From positions 1 to 18,342 of the forward strand of contig DAOTUC010000273.1 of NCBI GenBank assembly GCA_034437315.1: 18,342 bases of DNA, written 5' to 3'. Source of the DNA: DSAR01 sp034437315 (GTDB taxonomy: Bacteria > Chloroflexota > Anaerolineae > B4-G1). The position numbers and the translations under genes are program-made. The notes below the pieces were generated by a model, which was not told the DNA's origin, ran no database searches, and saw only the letters and a list, made by a program, of their open reading frames with translations. Of this stretch, positions 6,228-12,301 are shown piece after piece (position 1 is the first letter of the stretch; every line of letters starts with the position of its first letter).

Positions 6228-6264
6228 TTCAAGACACCGCCTCCTCACATGGCGGTGTCTTGAA
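6228..6264. repeat. Strong 14-bp hairpin between tRNA-Trp and secE
   Basis: TTCAAGACACCGCC (6228-6241) pairs perfectly with GGCGGTGTCTTGAA (6251-6264) around a 9-base loop, 13 bp from the 3' end of tRNA-Trp. It lacks a T-tract on either strand. It could be a weak terminator or an RNase processing and stability hairpin separating the tRNA from the secE message. Confidence 0.7.
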
Positions 6265-6276
6265 GTTCGTTATAGG

Positions 6277-6350
6277 CAGGCGAGGCAGGAATTGAACCCG
6301 CAACCTACGGTTTTGGAGACCGTTGCTCTGCCAAATTGAGCTACTCGCCT
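6277..6350 (-). tRNA. tRNA-Trp (anticodon CCA)
   Basis: The gene is 74 nt. The acceptor stem AGGCGAG/CTCGCCT is fully paired, the D stem is GCTC/GAGC, the anticodon stem is ACGGT/ACCGT with loop CTCCAAA, and the T arm is GCGGG-TTCAATT-CCTGC. The discriminator base is G, as expected for bacterial tRNA-Trp. The 3' CCA is not encoded. Its position before secE is a common bacterial arrangement. Confidence 0.97.
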
Positions 6351-6418
6351 GTGTTTCCTAGCTTGACTTAACCCGCTTCGCTGCTCCCGGCTGTTCTGCT
6401 TCGTCTCGCTACATCTCG

Positions 6419-6583
6419 CTATTTCGTCTCGCGATGCAACGTGTGTTCCTTGCAGCGAGGGCAGAATTTTTGGATTTCGAGACGGCTAGGGTCGTTACGT
6501 CGATTCTTTTCCGACGTGTAGTTGTGTTCTCTACATTCTGTACAAGCAAGGGTGATGACGTGTCGCACTGCTTTCTTTGCCAT
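6419..6583 (-). CDS. rpmG: 50S ribosomal protein L33
   Basis: L33 is a small large-subunit protein near the E site. The minus-strand reading from ATG at 6581-6583 gives 54 residues: it begins MAKKAVRHVITLACTECREH and continues through NYTSEKNRRNDPSRLEIQKF to CPRCKEHTLHRETK. The two CxxC pairs (Cys14/Cys17 and Cys41/Cys44) identify the zinc-binding form of L33 rather than the cysteine-free paralogue. Length and sequence are typical of the family. It lies between tRNA-Thr and tRNA-Trp, and rpmG-secE-nusG order is common in bacteria. A GAGG stands 12 bases before the ATG, a rather long spacing. Confidence 0.97.
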   Translation of the reverse strand: MAKKAVRHVITLACTECREHNYTSEKNRRNDPSRLEIQKFCPRCKEHTLHRETK

Positions 6584-6605
6584 AGTATAAGACTACCTCA
6601 GCTAA

Positions 6606-6630
6606 ATGATGATGATGGTGATGATGATGA
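6606..6630. repeat. ATG/CAT trinucleotide microsatellite
   Basis: Eight ATG units with one substitution (GTG at 6618-6620) lie between tRNA-Thr and rpmG. On the transcribed strand it reads as a CAT run about 23 bases upstream of the rpmG start. It is not translated in any supported gene. Confidence 0.9.
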
Positions 6631-6658
6631 AGGCGATTGATTGATTCAAATGACTCAA

Positions 6659-6731
6659 AGCCCACGATGGGAATTGAACCCATGGCCACACCCTTACCAA
6701 GGGTGTGCTCTACCGACTGAGCTACGTGGGC
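6659..6731 (-). tRNA. tRNA-Thr (anticodon GGT)
   Basis: The gene is 73 nt with acceptor stem GCCCACG/CGTGGGC, D stem GCTC/GAGC, anticodon loop TTGGTAA within CACCC/GGGTG, and T loop TTCAATT. The discriminator base is T, and CCA is not encoded. It is the first transcribed element after the promoter at 6745-6772. Confidence 0.96.
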
Positions 6732-6744
6732 CAACTCGGCCCTA

Positions 6745-6772
6745 ATTCTACAACATTTTGCCAAGGTGTCAA
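6745..6772 (-). promoter_or_regulatory. Promoter of the tRNA-Thr/rpmG/secE/nusG/ribosomal operon
   Basis: On the minus strand a perfect TTGACA (6767-6772) is followed after 16 bp by TAGAAT (6745-6750), a 5-of-6 match to the -10 box. The tRNA-Thr gene begins 13 bp after the -10. The -35 box contains the TGA stop codon (6769-6771) of the upstream gene. Confidence 0.8.
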
Positions 6773-7785
6773 ATCGCAAGCGGCGCCTGGGCCTGGCCTA
6801 GTAGCCGGGCGGCGTGGGGCGTCCGGGGGTCGATGGAGAGCACCACGGTCAAGAGATCGGCCGCCTCTTGATAATTCCCGGCCTCTATTCCCTCTTTGGC
6901 CTGCGCGACAAATTGTTCCAAAGACCAATTCAGCCATTCGATCAGGCTGTCGGCGGTTTCAGCGATCCACGTATCAGCCGTCCATTCGCTCAGAGTAGGG
7001 CTGTAGAGGGGGTATGATTTTTCGCCCGCTATGATGAAGGCTTCGGGGGGGCGATCTGGGAAGCCGGCCTCACAGGCCAGGTATAGGATTAATTTCCCGT
7101 AATCTCCCCGGGGGTCTAATCGAAAGACCATCCGTCCCTCAGCTTGAATGGTCACGTCAACCTCGTAACCTTTCGATAACCGGGCGTATTCTTGTTTCAG
7201 GCGCTCGACGATCTCGGGGGTCTTGTACCAATCGACTGCGAGCGAAGGGGCGGCCGAGCGGGCCGAATCGGTCCGCCCCTCTACGTGCTCTACCTCGCTC
7301 GCCAATTGTAACGTCGTCGGTTCCGGCATTTGACTGCGGGCCGAGTGATATTTGTCAAAGTAGAACGCATAGGTGTTCAACTCGCCAAAGTAGAGACAGA
7401 TGACTAAGACGACCAGATCGTCGAAACGGTAATCGGGGTCCTCCATGATGGCCTGTGTCTGAACCCATTCGTCATCGCTGGGTTCCTTATTGGGTGTGCG
7501 ATGCAGGTACCAGACGCCGGCATAATGGGCTTCCGGCGCAATCTCGCGCGCCTGGGCCAACTGCTGGGACGTGCGGGATTGGTCCAACGAGAACTCTCGG
7601 TTTCCGAAGCCCACTTCTGGACGTGGGCGGATTGAGCTGACGATCAGGCGGTATTGATCCGCCAGTGGATGGCCAAAAAGCAGTCCGCCCGCCAATTCGC
7701 CGCCAAGTCCGGCCCGTTCCGCCTCGGCTTCCAATGTCTTCTTTGCTTCCGGCGTGATTAAAACGGTCGGTCTTTCCTGCGCCAT
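6769..7785 (-). CDS. Probable degenerate JAB/JAMM - E2 (UBC)-like - TPR fusion protein
   Basis: The start is taken at 7785 because GGAGG stands eight bases before this ATG; an in-frame GTG at 7800 is less likely. The 338-residue protein has three apparent parts. Residues about 8-145 resemble a JAB/MPN domain: Glu30 in GGELAGGLLFG, then GVWYLHRTPNKEPSDDE (90-106). This follows the metal pattern HxH-x7-S-x2-D, but Tyr93 replaces the first His and Glu106 the Asp; His95 and Ser103 remain. Residues about 190-286 resemble a ubiquitin-conjugating (E2/RWD) fold, with RLKQEYARLSK at the first helix and GFPDRPPEAFII in place of the E2 YPxxPPxVxF strand. No cysteine sits where the E2 nucleophile would be. 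Residues about 292-335 look like one TPR hairpin. It is likely a scaffold or binding protein, in an operon with the hydrolase-like gene 21 bp upstream. The domain calls are by eye. Confidence 0.6.
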   Translation of the reverse strand: MAQERPTVLITPEAKKTLEAEAERAGLGGELAGGLLFGHPLADQYRLIVSSIRPRPEVGFGNREFSLDQSRTSQQLAQAREIAPEAHYAGVWYLHRTPNKEPSDDEWVQTQAIMEDPDYRFDDLVVLVICLYFGELNTYAFYFDKYHSARSQMPEPTTLQLASEVEHVEGRTDSARSAAPSLAVDWYKTPEIVERLKQEYARLSKGYEVDVTIQAEGRMVFRLDPRGDYGKLILYLACEAGFPDRPPEAFIIAGEKSYPLYSPTLSEWTADTWIAETADSLIEWLNWSLEQFVAQAKEGIEAGNYQEAADLLTVVLSIDPRTPHAARLLGQAQAPLAI

Positions 7786-7806
7786 ACGTCCCACCTCCAC
7801 AATCTG

Positions 7807-9078
7807 CTACAGATCCTTCAACTTTTGGACTAACGCTTCTGGAGACGCGGCTCGCACCGCCTGGTATTCGATGTGTGGATAAAAGCGCTCGTAGAAAGCG
7901 GAGAGGCTCATGTCGCCGGGCCAGTCCTGGGGATTTACGGCGATGACCCGTCGTGCGTCCAGATCGCCGATGCCCGCGTCGTCGGCGCTGCTGCCGATGG
8001 TGTAGCGTTGGTCATCCCACGTACTCTCGACGACGGCCCGCGCCCACGCGGCGTCGGCGTTGGGCGGTAGCAGGACGTAGGTGCGCGTATACTGGGCGCG
8101 CGGCTGTCCGCGGGGCTTTTTCTCGTCCTCAATGGTTGTCCCCGTGAACTTACGGGCCGGGTTTTTCCAGGTGTAATCGATCAGCTTACGGGCCACTTCT
8201 GTCCCGGCGATGTCGAAACTGGACCACGGTTCGCCAAAACTCCCCCAGGTGAATATGGTCGCGCCGATGACATAATCGTCTTTCTGCAACTGTTCGTCGT
8301 ACCATAACAATTGGCGGAAATAGTAATCGGCCTTGTCCGGCTCTCCGTCGTGGGTCTTCCAGAATTCGCCCAATCCTTTCCACGTGCCGCTCGTCGTGTT
8401 CGGCGGTTTGGGGTTTACCAAGGGGTCGACGCCGCATTCGGTGATCGCCAGCGGCACGTCTCCTACGTCGTTGGGGATCAGATATTGTCGATAGACCTTG
8501 CGGTAACGCAACGTGGTCCATCCCTCGTCGCCCTGGTCATCCTTTGGATCTAACTGATGTTTGCCGGTCATCCACCACATCCATGGGCAACTGTATTCAT
8601 GCAATCCCAGGATCGCGCCGTGTTGCTTAGCCGCCTTCATCGCGGGAATGAACGCGGGCCAGAGTTCCAGGGCGGGCGATCCCGCGGCGAAATTTCCAAT
8701 CACGCACTTCAATCCCTCTTTGGCCATCAACTGGATGCGTTCCGCTTCGAACGCGGCGTACCATTCCATTTCCTTTGATGTGTTCCAAACCGGCTCGTTG
8801 TGCCCCTCCCAATACAGGATGTGTGGATTGGAGCGATAGGTTGGCATCTGGTCATTGATGAATTGTTGCGCTGCCTGGAAAGGGGTCTTGCCTGTATTTC
8901 GCTGGAGTTGAGCATCATATTTGCCCTCAAACTTGCGTCCAATGACCAATATGTCGCTGGGAATGTCTTTCGCTAATCCCCAATCGCCCACCAGCTTGAC
9001 GACCGCCGGGCCAGATTCAATGTATTCCCCCAATTGACCTGCAGTTCTCAGGACGTGAGGTCCTAATTTTGTAGACAT
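7807..9078 (-). CDS. TIM-barrel glycoside hydrolase-like protein, cytosolic
   Basis: The 423-residue protein looks like a clan-A-type (beta/alpha)8 glycoside hydrolase in its first 310 residues or so. HILYWEGHNEPVW (86-98) places Glu95 in the Asn-Glu-Pro motif of the acid/base strand 4. VPLAITECGVDP (208-219) places Glu214 as a possible strand-7 nucleophile. The aromatic-rich HEYSCPWMWWM (160-170) fits a sugar-binding wall. The last 110 residues (from about 315) form a separate part of unknown role. There is no signal peptide, which is unusual for a polysaccharide-degrading enzyme and points to an intracellular substrate or a non-catalytic role. The ATG has GGAG at good distance (GGAGAAGCGCG). 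The JAB/E2-like gene follows after 21 bp, so the two are almost certainly co-transcribed. Substrate and family number are not assigned. Confidence 0.65.
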   Translation of the reverse strand: MSTKLGPHVLRTAGQLGEYIESGPAVVKLVGDWGLAKDIPSDILVIGRKFEGKYDAQLQRNTGKTPFQAAQQFINDQMPTYRSNPHILYWEGHNEPVWNTSKEMEWYAAFEAERIQLMAKEGLKCVIGNFAAGSPALELWPAFIPAMKAAKQHGAILGLHEYSCPWMWWMTGKHQLDPKDDQGDEGWTTLRYRKVYRQYLIPNDVGDVPLAITECGVDPLVNPKPPNTTSGTWKGLGEFWKTHDGEPDKADYYFRQLLWYDEQLQKDDYVIGATIFTWGSFGEPWSSFDIAGTEVARKLIDYTWKNPARKFTGTTIEDEKKPRGQPRAQYTRTYVLLPPNADAAWARAVVESTWDDQRYTIGSSADDAGIGDLDARRVIAVNPQDWPGDMSLSAFYERFYPHIEYQAVRAASPEALVQKLKDL

Positions 9079-9111
9079 CGCGCTTCTCCTTTCTGGTTTA
9101 ACCGCTTGGCT

Positions 9112-9139
9112 GATATAAGAAAGACTCTAACAAATTCAA
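9112..9139 (-). promoter_or_regulatory. Candidate promoter of the hydrolase-JAB/E2-like unit
   Basis: The minus strand reads TTGAAT (9134-9139), 16 bp, TATATC (9112-9117), each a 4-of-6 match, 33 bp upstream of the ATG at 9078. Confidence 0.4.
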
Positions 9140-9174
9140 AATGGTGACCGTTCAGCTTGCTCAAGGCGGGGCCA

Positions 9175-9245
9175 ATGGCGTTTAACCTGGCGCCTACTTG
9201 GCGCCTCAACGCCATCTATCCGGCTATAGAACAGTTTACTACGAA
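9175..9245 (-). repeat. TTCGTAGTA-associated hairpin repeat, copy 3
   Basis: ATGGCGTT (9175-9182) pairs with AACGCCAT (9208-9215), enclosing a GGCGCC/GGCGCC inner stem (9189-9194 and 9200-9205). The element is bordered by TACTACGAA (9237-9245), the reverse complement of TTCGTAGTA. It resembles the elements at 143-196 and 4307-4356 in having this 9-mer beside stable stems. Confidence 0.45.
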
Positions 9246-9267
9246 ATGGCTTCGATGACAACTTGAC

Positions 9268-9296
9268 TTGACAACATACCGCTTTTACGCTAACAT
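9268..9296 (+). promoter_or_regulatory. Promoter of the regulator-ino1-phosphatidyltransferase operon
   Basis: A perfect TTGACA (9268-9273), a 17-bp spacer, and TAACAT (9291-9296, 4 of 6) stand about 90 bp before the regulator ATG. The spacing is ideal. Confidence 0.65.
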
Positions 9297-9330
9297 ATAA
9301 ACGTTTTTTTATAGAATTTACCGCCTCCCG

Positions 9331-9351
9331 CAGGTTCGCTTTTGGAACCTG
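9331..9351 (+). promoter_or_regulatory. Inverted repeat CAGGTTC-N7-GAACCTG, possible operator
   Basis: The 7-bp arms (9331-9337 and 9345-9351) lie 34 bp after the -10 box and 35 bp before the ArsR-type regulator. ArsR-family repressors bind such palindromes in their own promoter regions, so autoregulation is plausible; an RNA hairpin is the alternative. A similar half-site, CTCCNGCAGGTTC, occurs before mobA (11512-11524). Confidence 0.35.
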
Positions 9352-9386
9352 GAAAGCCGCGTGGCGTATGTGTGCAGAAAGGCGAT

Positions 9387-9701
9387 ATGTCGACCCGAGA
9401 ACTTCAAGTAGATGAAGAGGGGTTGCGAGACCTGGCGCGCTATTTCTACGCGCTGAAGGACGCCTTACGGCTGCGTATTCTCATTACCCTGGCCAGCAAT
9501 GAAGAGATGACGGTTACCGCGTTGGCCCGCGCCCTGCGCGTGAGCCAACCGTTGGTCTCCTTTCACCTCCGTCCCCTGCGTATGCATGGCCTGGTGAAAG
9601 TTCGACGCGCCGGTCGAGAGGTCTATTGCTCCATCGACATGGACGTAATCAAACAACACCAAGATGAATTTATGGCTTTGCTACTTCAAGCAACAATGTG
9701 A
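9387..9701 (+). CDS. ArsR-family winged-helix transcriptional regulator
   Basis: The start chosen is the ATG at 9387, preceded by AAAGG; a longer TTG-started reading from 9342 has no good ribosome site. The 104-residue protein begins MSTRELQVDEEGLRDLARYF. It has the ArsR layout: an N-terminal helix, ALKDALRLRILITLAS (22-37), the recognition helix-turn-helix in MTVTALARALRVSQPLVSFH (41-60), and the wing GLVKVRRAGREVYCSID (68-84). The metal-binding CxC motif of arsenic or cadmium sensors is absent; the only cysteine is Cys81. It therefore probably senses something other than a soft metal. The stop overlaps the region just upstream of ino1, whose ATG lies 32 bp further on, so it probably regulates its own inositol-lipid operon. 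That role is inferred from position only. Confidence 0.88.
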   Translation: MSTRELQVDEEGLRDLARYFYALKDALRLRILITLASNEEMTVTALARALRVSQPLVSFHLRPLRMHGLVKVRRAGREVYCSIDMDVIKQHQDEFMALLLQATM

Positions 9702-9733
9702 TACAGACTACAAAACCCACGGAGGTTAAAGCA

Positions 9734-10825
9734 ATGAGCAGTCAAGATAAGGTCCGCGTCGCAATTGTAGGCGTTGGCAATTGCGCATCCGCCCTGGTCC
9801 AGGGCGTTCAGTTTTATAAGGATGCCCCGGACGATGCATTTGTGCCGGGGCTGATGCACGTGAATCTGGGCGGTTATCACGTGAGAGATATCCAGTTTAC
9901 CGCCGCTTTTGACATAGACGCCAACAAGGTTGGACGCGACCTATCGGAAGCGATAGGGCAAGCGCCCAATAACACGATCAAATTTGCAGACGTTCCCCAC
10001 CTAAATGTCCCCGTCTATCGAGGTATGACCCACGATGGGCTGGGCAAATACCTCTCTCAAGTCATCAACAAGGCGCCCGGCCCCACCGCCGACATCGCGC
10101 ACATCCTTAAGGAGACGGAAACGGACGTAGTCGTCAACTTTTTGCCGGTGGGCAGCGAGATGGCGACCAAGTGGTACGTCGAGCAGGTGCTGGACGCCGG
10201 ATGTGCTTTCGTCAACTGCATCCCGGTCTTCATCGCACGCGAAAGCTATTGGCAAAACCGGTTCAAGGAACGCGGGCTGCCCGTCATTGGCGACGATATC
10301 AAAAGCCAGGTCGGCGCGACCATCGTCCATCGCGTGTTGACGCGCCTCTTCAGCGATCGGGGGGTCAGGCTTGATCACACGTACCAACTGAATTTCGGCG
10401 GCAATATGGATTTCTACAATATGTTGGAGCGCGAACGGTTGGAATCGAAGAAGATATCCAAGACGAACGCGGTCACCAGTCAATTGGAATATCCGCTCTC
10501 GGCCGAAGATGTCCACGTCGGCCCTTCCGATTACGTCCCTTGGCTGACCGACCGGAAGTGGTGTCACATTCGTATGGAAGGCACGACCTTTGGCGACATT
10601 CCGCTCAACGTTGAGTTGAAGCTGGAAGTCTGGGATAGCCCCAATTCGGCCGGCGTCGTCATCGACGCCGTGCGCTGTTGCAAACTCGCGCTCAACCGTG
10701 GGCTGAACGGCGCTATCATTGAGCCGTCCGCCTATTTTATGAAGTCTCCGCCCACCCAGTTCACCGACGAAGACGCCCGCCAGCGACTTGAGGCGTTTAT
10801 TGATGGGAGCGATGACGACAAATGA
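9734..10825 (+). CDS. ino1: myo-Inositol-1-phosphate synthase
   Basis: This enzyme converts glucose 6-phosphate to 1D-myo-inositol 3-phosphate with internal NAD+ redox cycling, the committed step of inositol lipid synthesis. The start is the ATG at 9734 with GGAGG eight bases upstream, giving 363 residues, the usual length of the short actinobacterial-type enzyme. The N-terminal Rossmann motif is VAIVGVGNCASALVQG (9-24). Family landmarks are VNFLPVGSE (134-142), GDDIKSQVGATIVHR (186-200), LNFGGNMDFYNM (219-230) and the segment WDSPNSAGVVIDAVRCCKLAL (300-320). The catalytic Lys region (ERLESKKISKTNA, 234-246) is present. The stop overlaps the start of the phosphatidyltransferase gene by 4 bp. 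Product and neighbour fit one pathway, so the call is firm. Confidence 0.95.
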   Translation: MSSQDKVRVAIVGVGNCASALVQGVQFYKDAPDDAFVPGLMHVNLGGYHVRDIQFTAAFDIDANKVGRDLSEAIGQAPNNTIKFADVPHLNVPVYRGMTHDGLGKYLSQVINKAPGPTADIAHILKETETDVVVNFLPVGSEMATKWYVEQVLDAGCAFVNCIPVFIARESYWQNRFKERGLPVIGDDIKSQVGATIVHRVLTRLFSDRGVRLDHTYQLNFGGNMDFYNMLERERLESKKISKTNAVTSQLEYPLSAEDVHVGPSDYVPWLTDRKWCHIRMEGTTFGDIPLNVELKLEVWDSPNSAGVVIDAVRCCKLALNRGLNGAIIEPSAYFMKSPPTQFTDEDARQRLEAFIDGSDDDK

Positions 10826-11472
10826 GCCTACAACGGGTAGAAAGCAAGCGACACGCTAAGGCTAAACGAGTCAGCAAGCGCTGGGATAGTCTAACCGACT
10901 GGGCCCGCGACCGGGCCAGTATTATCACGACGCCCATCGCCCAGGTGTTGGGCCGGATGGGCGTCCATCCCAACACGCTCACGATCATCGGGATGACGTT
11001 GCAAACCGGCATAGCCGTTCTCTTCAGCTTCGGCTACATTCAATTAGCGGGCGTGCTTCTGTTGATATGCTCACCCATTGACGCGCTGGATGGCGCGCTG
11101 GCGCGGGTGATGAATAAACAAAGTCGCTTCGGCGCTTTCCTCGACTCAACCCTCGACCGCGTCGCTGACATGATGCTGATTGTCGGATTGATCATTTATC
11201 ACGTGCGTATCAATTTATTCCTGCCGGCCGCTCTTTTCCTCGTCTCGTTGGCGGCGGCGATGATGGTCAGCTACGTGCGCGCCCGCGCCGAGGCGTTGAA
11301 ATTCACGTGCAAAGTAGGCCTCCTGACCCGTATGGAGCGGGTCGTCATGATCGCTATTCTGTCGGCCTTCGGCTTGACCGTCCCCCTCGCTTTTTTATTG
11401 TCTTTTCTATCCATTGTCACGATGTTTCAACGCATCTTTCACATCTATGCCATTTCCCGGGAAGAGGGATAG
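10822..11472 (+). CDS. CDP-alcohol phosphatidyltransferase, probably phosphatidylinositol-phosphate synthase
   Basis: The 216-residue integral membrane enzyme has the full CDP-alcohol phosphotransferase signature. Asp87 and Asp90 (DALDG), Ala94-Arg95, Gly104, Asp108 and Asp112 fit DxxDGxxARx8GxxxDxxxD exactly, and this site binds divalent metal and CDP-diacylglycerol. About five to six hydrophobic helices follow from residue 33 on, after a basic amphipathic start. Its start codon overlaps the ino1 stop (ATGA at 10822-10825), so translation is coupled. This supports inositol phosphate as the acceptor: CDP-diacylglycerol plus inositol phosphate gives phosphatidylinositol phosphate, as in actinobacteria. 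A glycerol-phosphate or other alcohol acceptor is not excluded by the motif alone. The enzyme would act at the cytoplasmic membrane face. Confidence 0.88.
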   Translation: MSLQRVESKRHAKAKRVSKRWDSLTDWARDRASIITTPIAQVLGRMGVHPNTLTIIGMTLQTGIAVLFSFGYIQLAGVLLLICSPIDALDGALARVMNKQSRFGAFLDSTLDRVADMMLIVGLIIYHVRINLFLPAALFLVSLAAAMMVSYVRARAEALKFTCKVGLLTRMERVVMIAILSAFGLTVPLAFLLSFLSIVTMFQRIFHIYAISREEG

Positions 11473-11511
11473 GTCCAGTAAACTGGCTGCCTGACACGTT
11501 CATCTACAAAT

Positions 11512-11524
11512 CTCCTGCAGGTTC
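11512..11524 (+). repeat. CTCCNGCAGGTTC half-site upstream of mobA
   Basis: This 13-mer differs by one base from 9325-9337, before the ArsR-type gene. It may be a shared regulator half-site or part of a dispersed repeat. Confidence 0.3.
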
Positions 11525-11553
11525 CGAATCCGCGAGTGCGTAGGGGAAAATCT

Positions 11554-12180
11554 ATGGGCGCAACGACCGGTCTGGTGCTGGCTGGCGGTTCCAGCCAAAG
11601 AATGGGGCGCAACAAGGCGTTCCTGCCGTTTGGCGAGCGCGCCTTGATCGAGGTGGTGATCGAGCGTGTGGCGCTGGTGTGCGCCGAGGTGTTGATCGTG
11701 GCGAGCGACATCGCGACCTATACCGGGCTGGGGTTGCCGGTCGTGGTGGATCGCTTCCGGGGCGTCGGCGTCCTAGGCGGCTTGCACGCCGGCCTCAGGG
11801 CGGCCTCTCACGACCTCGCGCTGGCGGTGGGATGTGACATGCCGTTTCTCCGGCCCGATCTTTTACGGGCGTTCGCCGGATGGGCGGTGGGGTTCGACGC
11901 GGTGGTGTTGCGGCGCAGCGCGCCCGAATCACAGGCGGGTGGAAAGGCGGGGCGAACGTTCGTCGAGCCGCTCCACGCCGCTTATCGGCGCGCGTGCCTC
12001 CCGGCGCTGGAGGCGGCGATTCGAGCTGGTGAGCGGCGCATCGTCTCCTTTTTTCCTGACGTTCGTGTGCGTTACGTGACGCTGGACGATATCGCGCCTT
12101 TCGATCCGCATCTGCGCTCCTTTCGCAACATAAACACGCCGGAGGAATGGCGCGCGGCGCAAGCCGAAAGGTGGGGGTGA
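11554..12180 (+). CDS. mobA: Molybdenum cofactor guanylyltransferase
   Basis: MobA transfers GMP from GTP to molybdopterin-Mo to form the guanine dinucleotide cofactor. The ATG at 11554 (AGGGGAAA upstream) is chosen over an in-frame GTG at 11536. The 208 residues show the nucleotidyltransferase Rossmann start GLVLAGGSSQRMGRNKAFLPFG (6-27), with the LAGGxSxRMGxxKA motif, then GGLHAGLRAA (75-84), the metal-binding AVGCDMPFL (91-99, Asp95), and the C-terminal RNINTPEEW (191-199) typical of MobA. The related MobA-like transferases (CTP- or other NTP-using) share the first motif, but the NINTPEE ending favours MobA. It lies 81 bp behind the phosphatidyltransferase gene; co-transcription is possible but there is no functional link. 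Confidence 0.88.
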   Translation: MGATTGLVLAGGSSQRMGRNKAFLPFGERALIEVVIERVALVCAEVLIVASDIATYTGLGLPVVVDRFRGVGVLGGLHAGLRAASHDLALAVGCDMPFLRPDLLRAFAGWAVGFDAVVLRRSAPESQAGGKAGRTFVEPLHAAYRRACLPALEAAIRAGERRIVSFFPDVRVRYVTLDDIAPFDPHLRSFRNINTPEEWRAAQAERWG

Positions 12181-12244
12181 CGCTGCTTTCAAAACAGTCC
12201 CATCTCCCTTTGGAACGCCCTCAACGACGACAATGCAGCGCCGG

Positions 12245-12301
12245 ACCGCCGTCATCCTGACACCATACGCCAGCGGGACGCTGGCGCTCCAGGCGGTTTT
12301 T
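12245..12301 (+). terminator. Probable terminator between convergent mobA and murJ
   Basis: ACCGCC (12245-12250) can pair with GGCGGT (12292-12297), enclosing a stable CGCCAGCG-GGA-CGCTGGCG hairpin (12268-12286). TTTTT follows at 12297-12301. It fits mobA termination on the plus strand. The compact CCAGCGGGACGCTGG hairpin may also be a dispersed repeat. Confidence 0.5.

Larger units (their letters stand above)
9079..9386. other. Divergent intergenic region with promoters and hairpins
   Basis: This 308-bp gap separates the minus-strand hydrolase unit from the plus-strand inositol-lipid operon. It holds a candidate promoter for each direction, a long hairpin at 9175-9215, the TACTACGAA repeat motif at 9237-9245, and an inverted repeat at 9331-9351. 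No small gene is supported. Confidence 0.7.

Noticed and set aside
6531..6779. An open frame encoding a run of eight histidines (could be taken for a His-rich metal protein)
   Set aside because: It crosses the tRNA-Thr gene and the start of rpmG; the histidines are only the CAT microsatellite read in one frame.
12268..12286. The CGCCAGCG hairpin as one unit of a CRISPR-like array
   Set aside because: Only one copy is present locally, with no regular spacers; it fits a terminator or solitary repeat.
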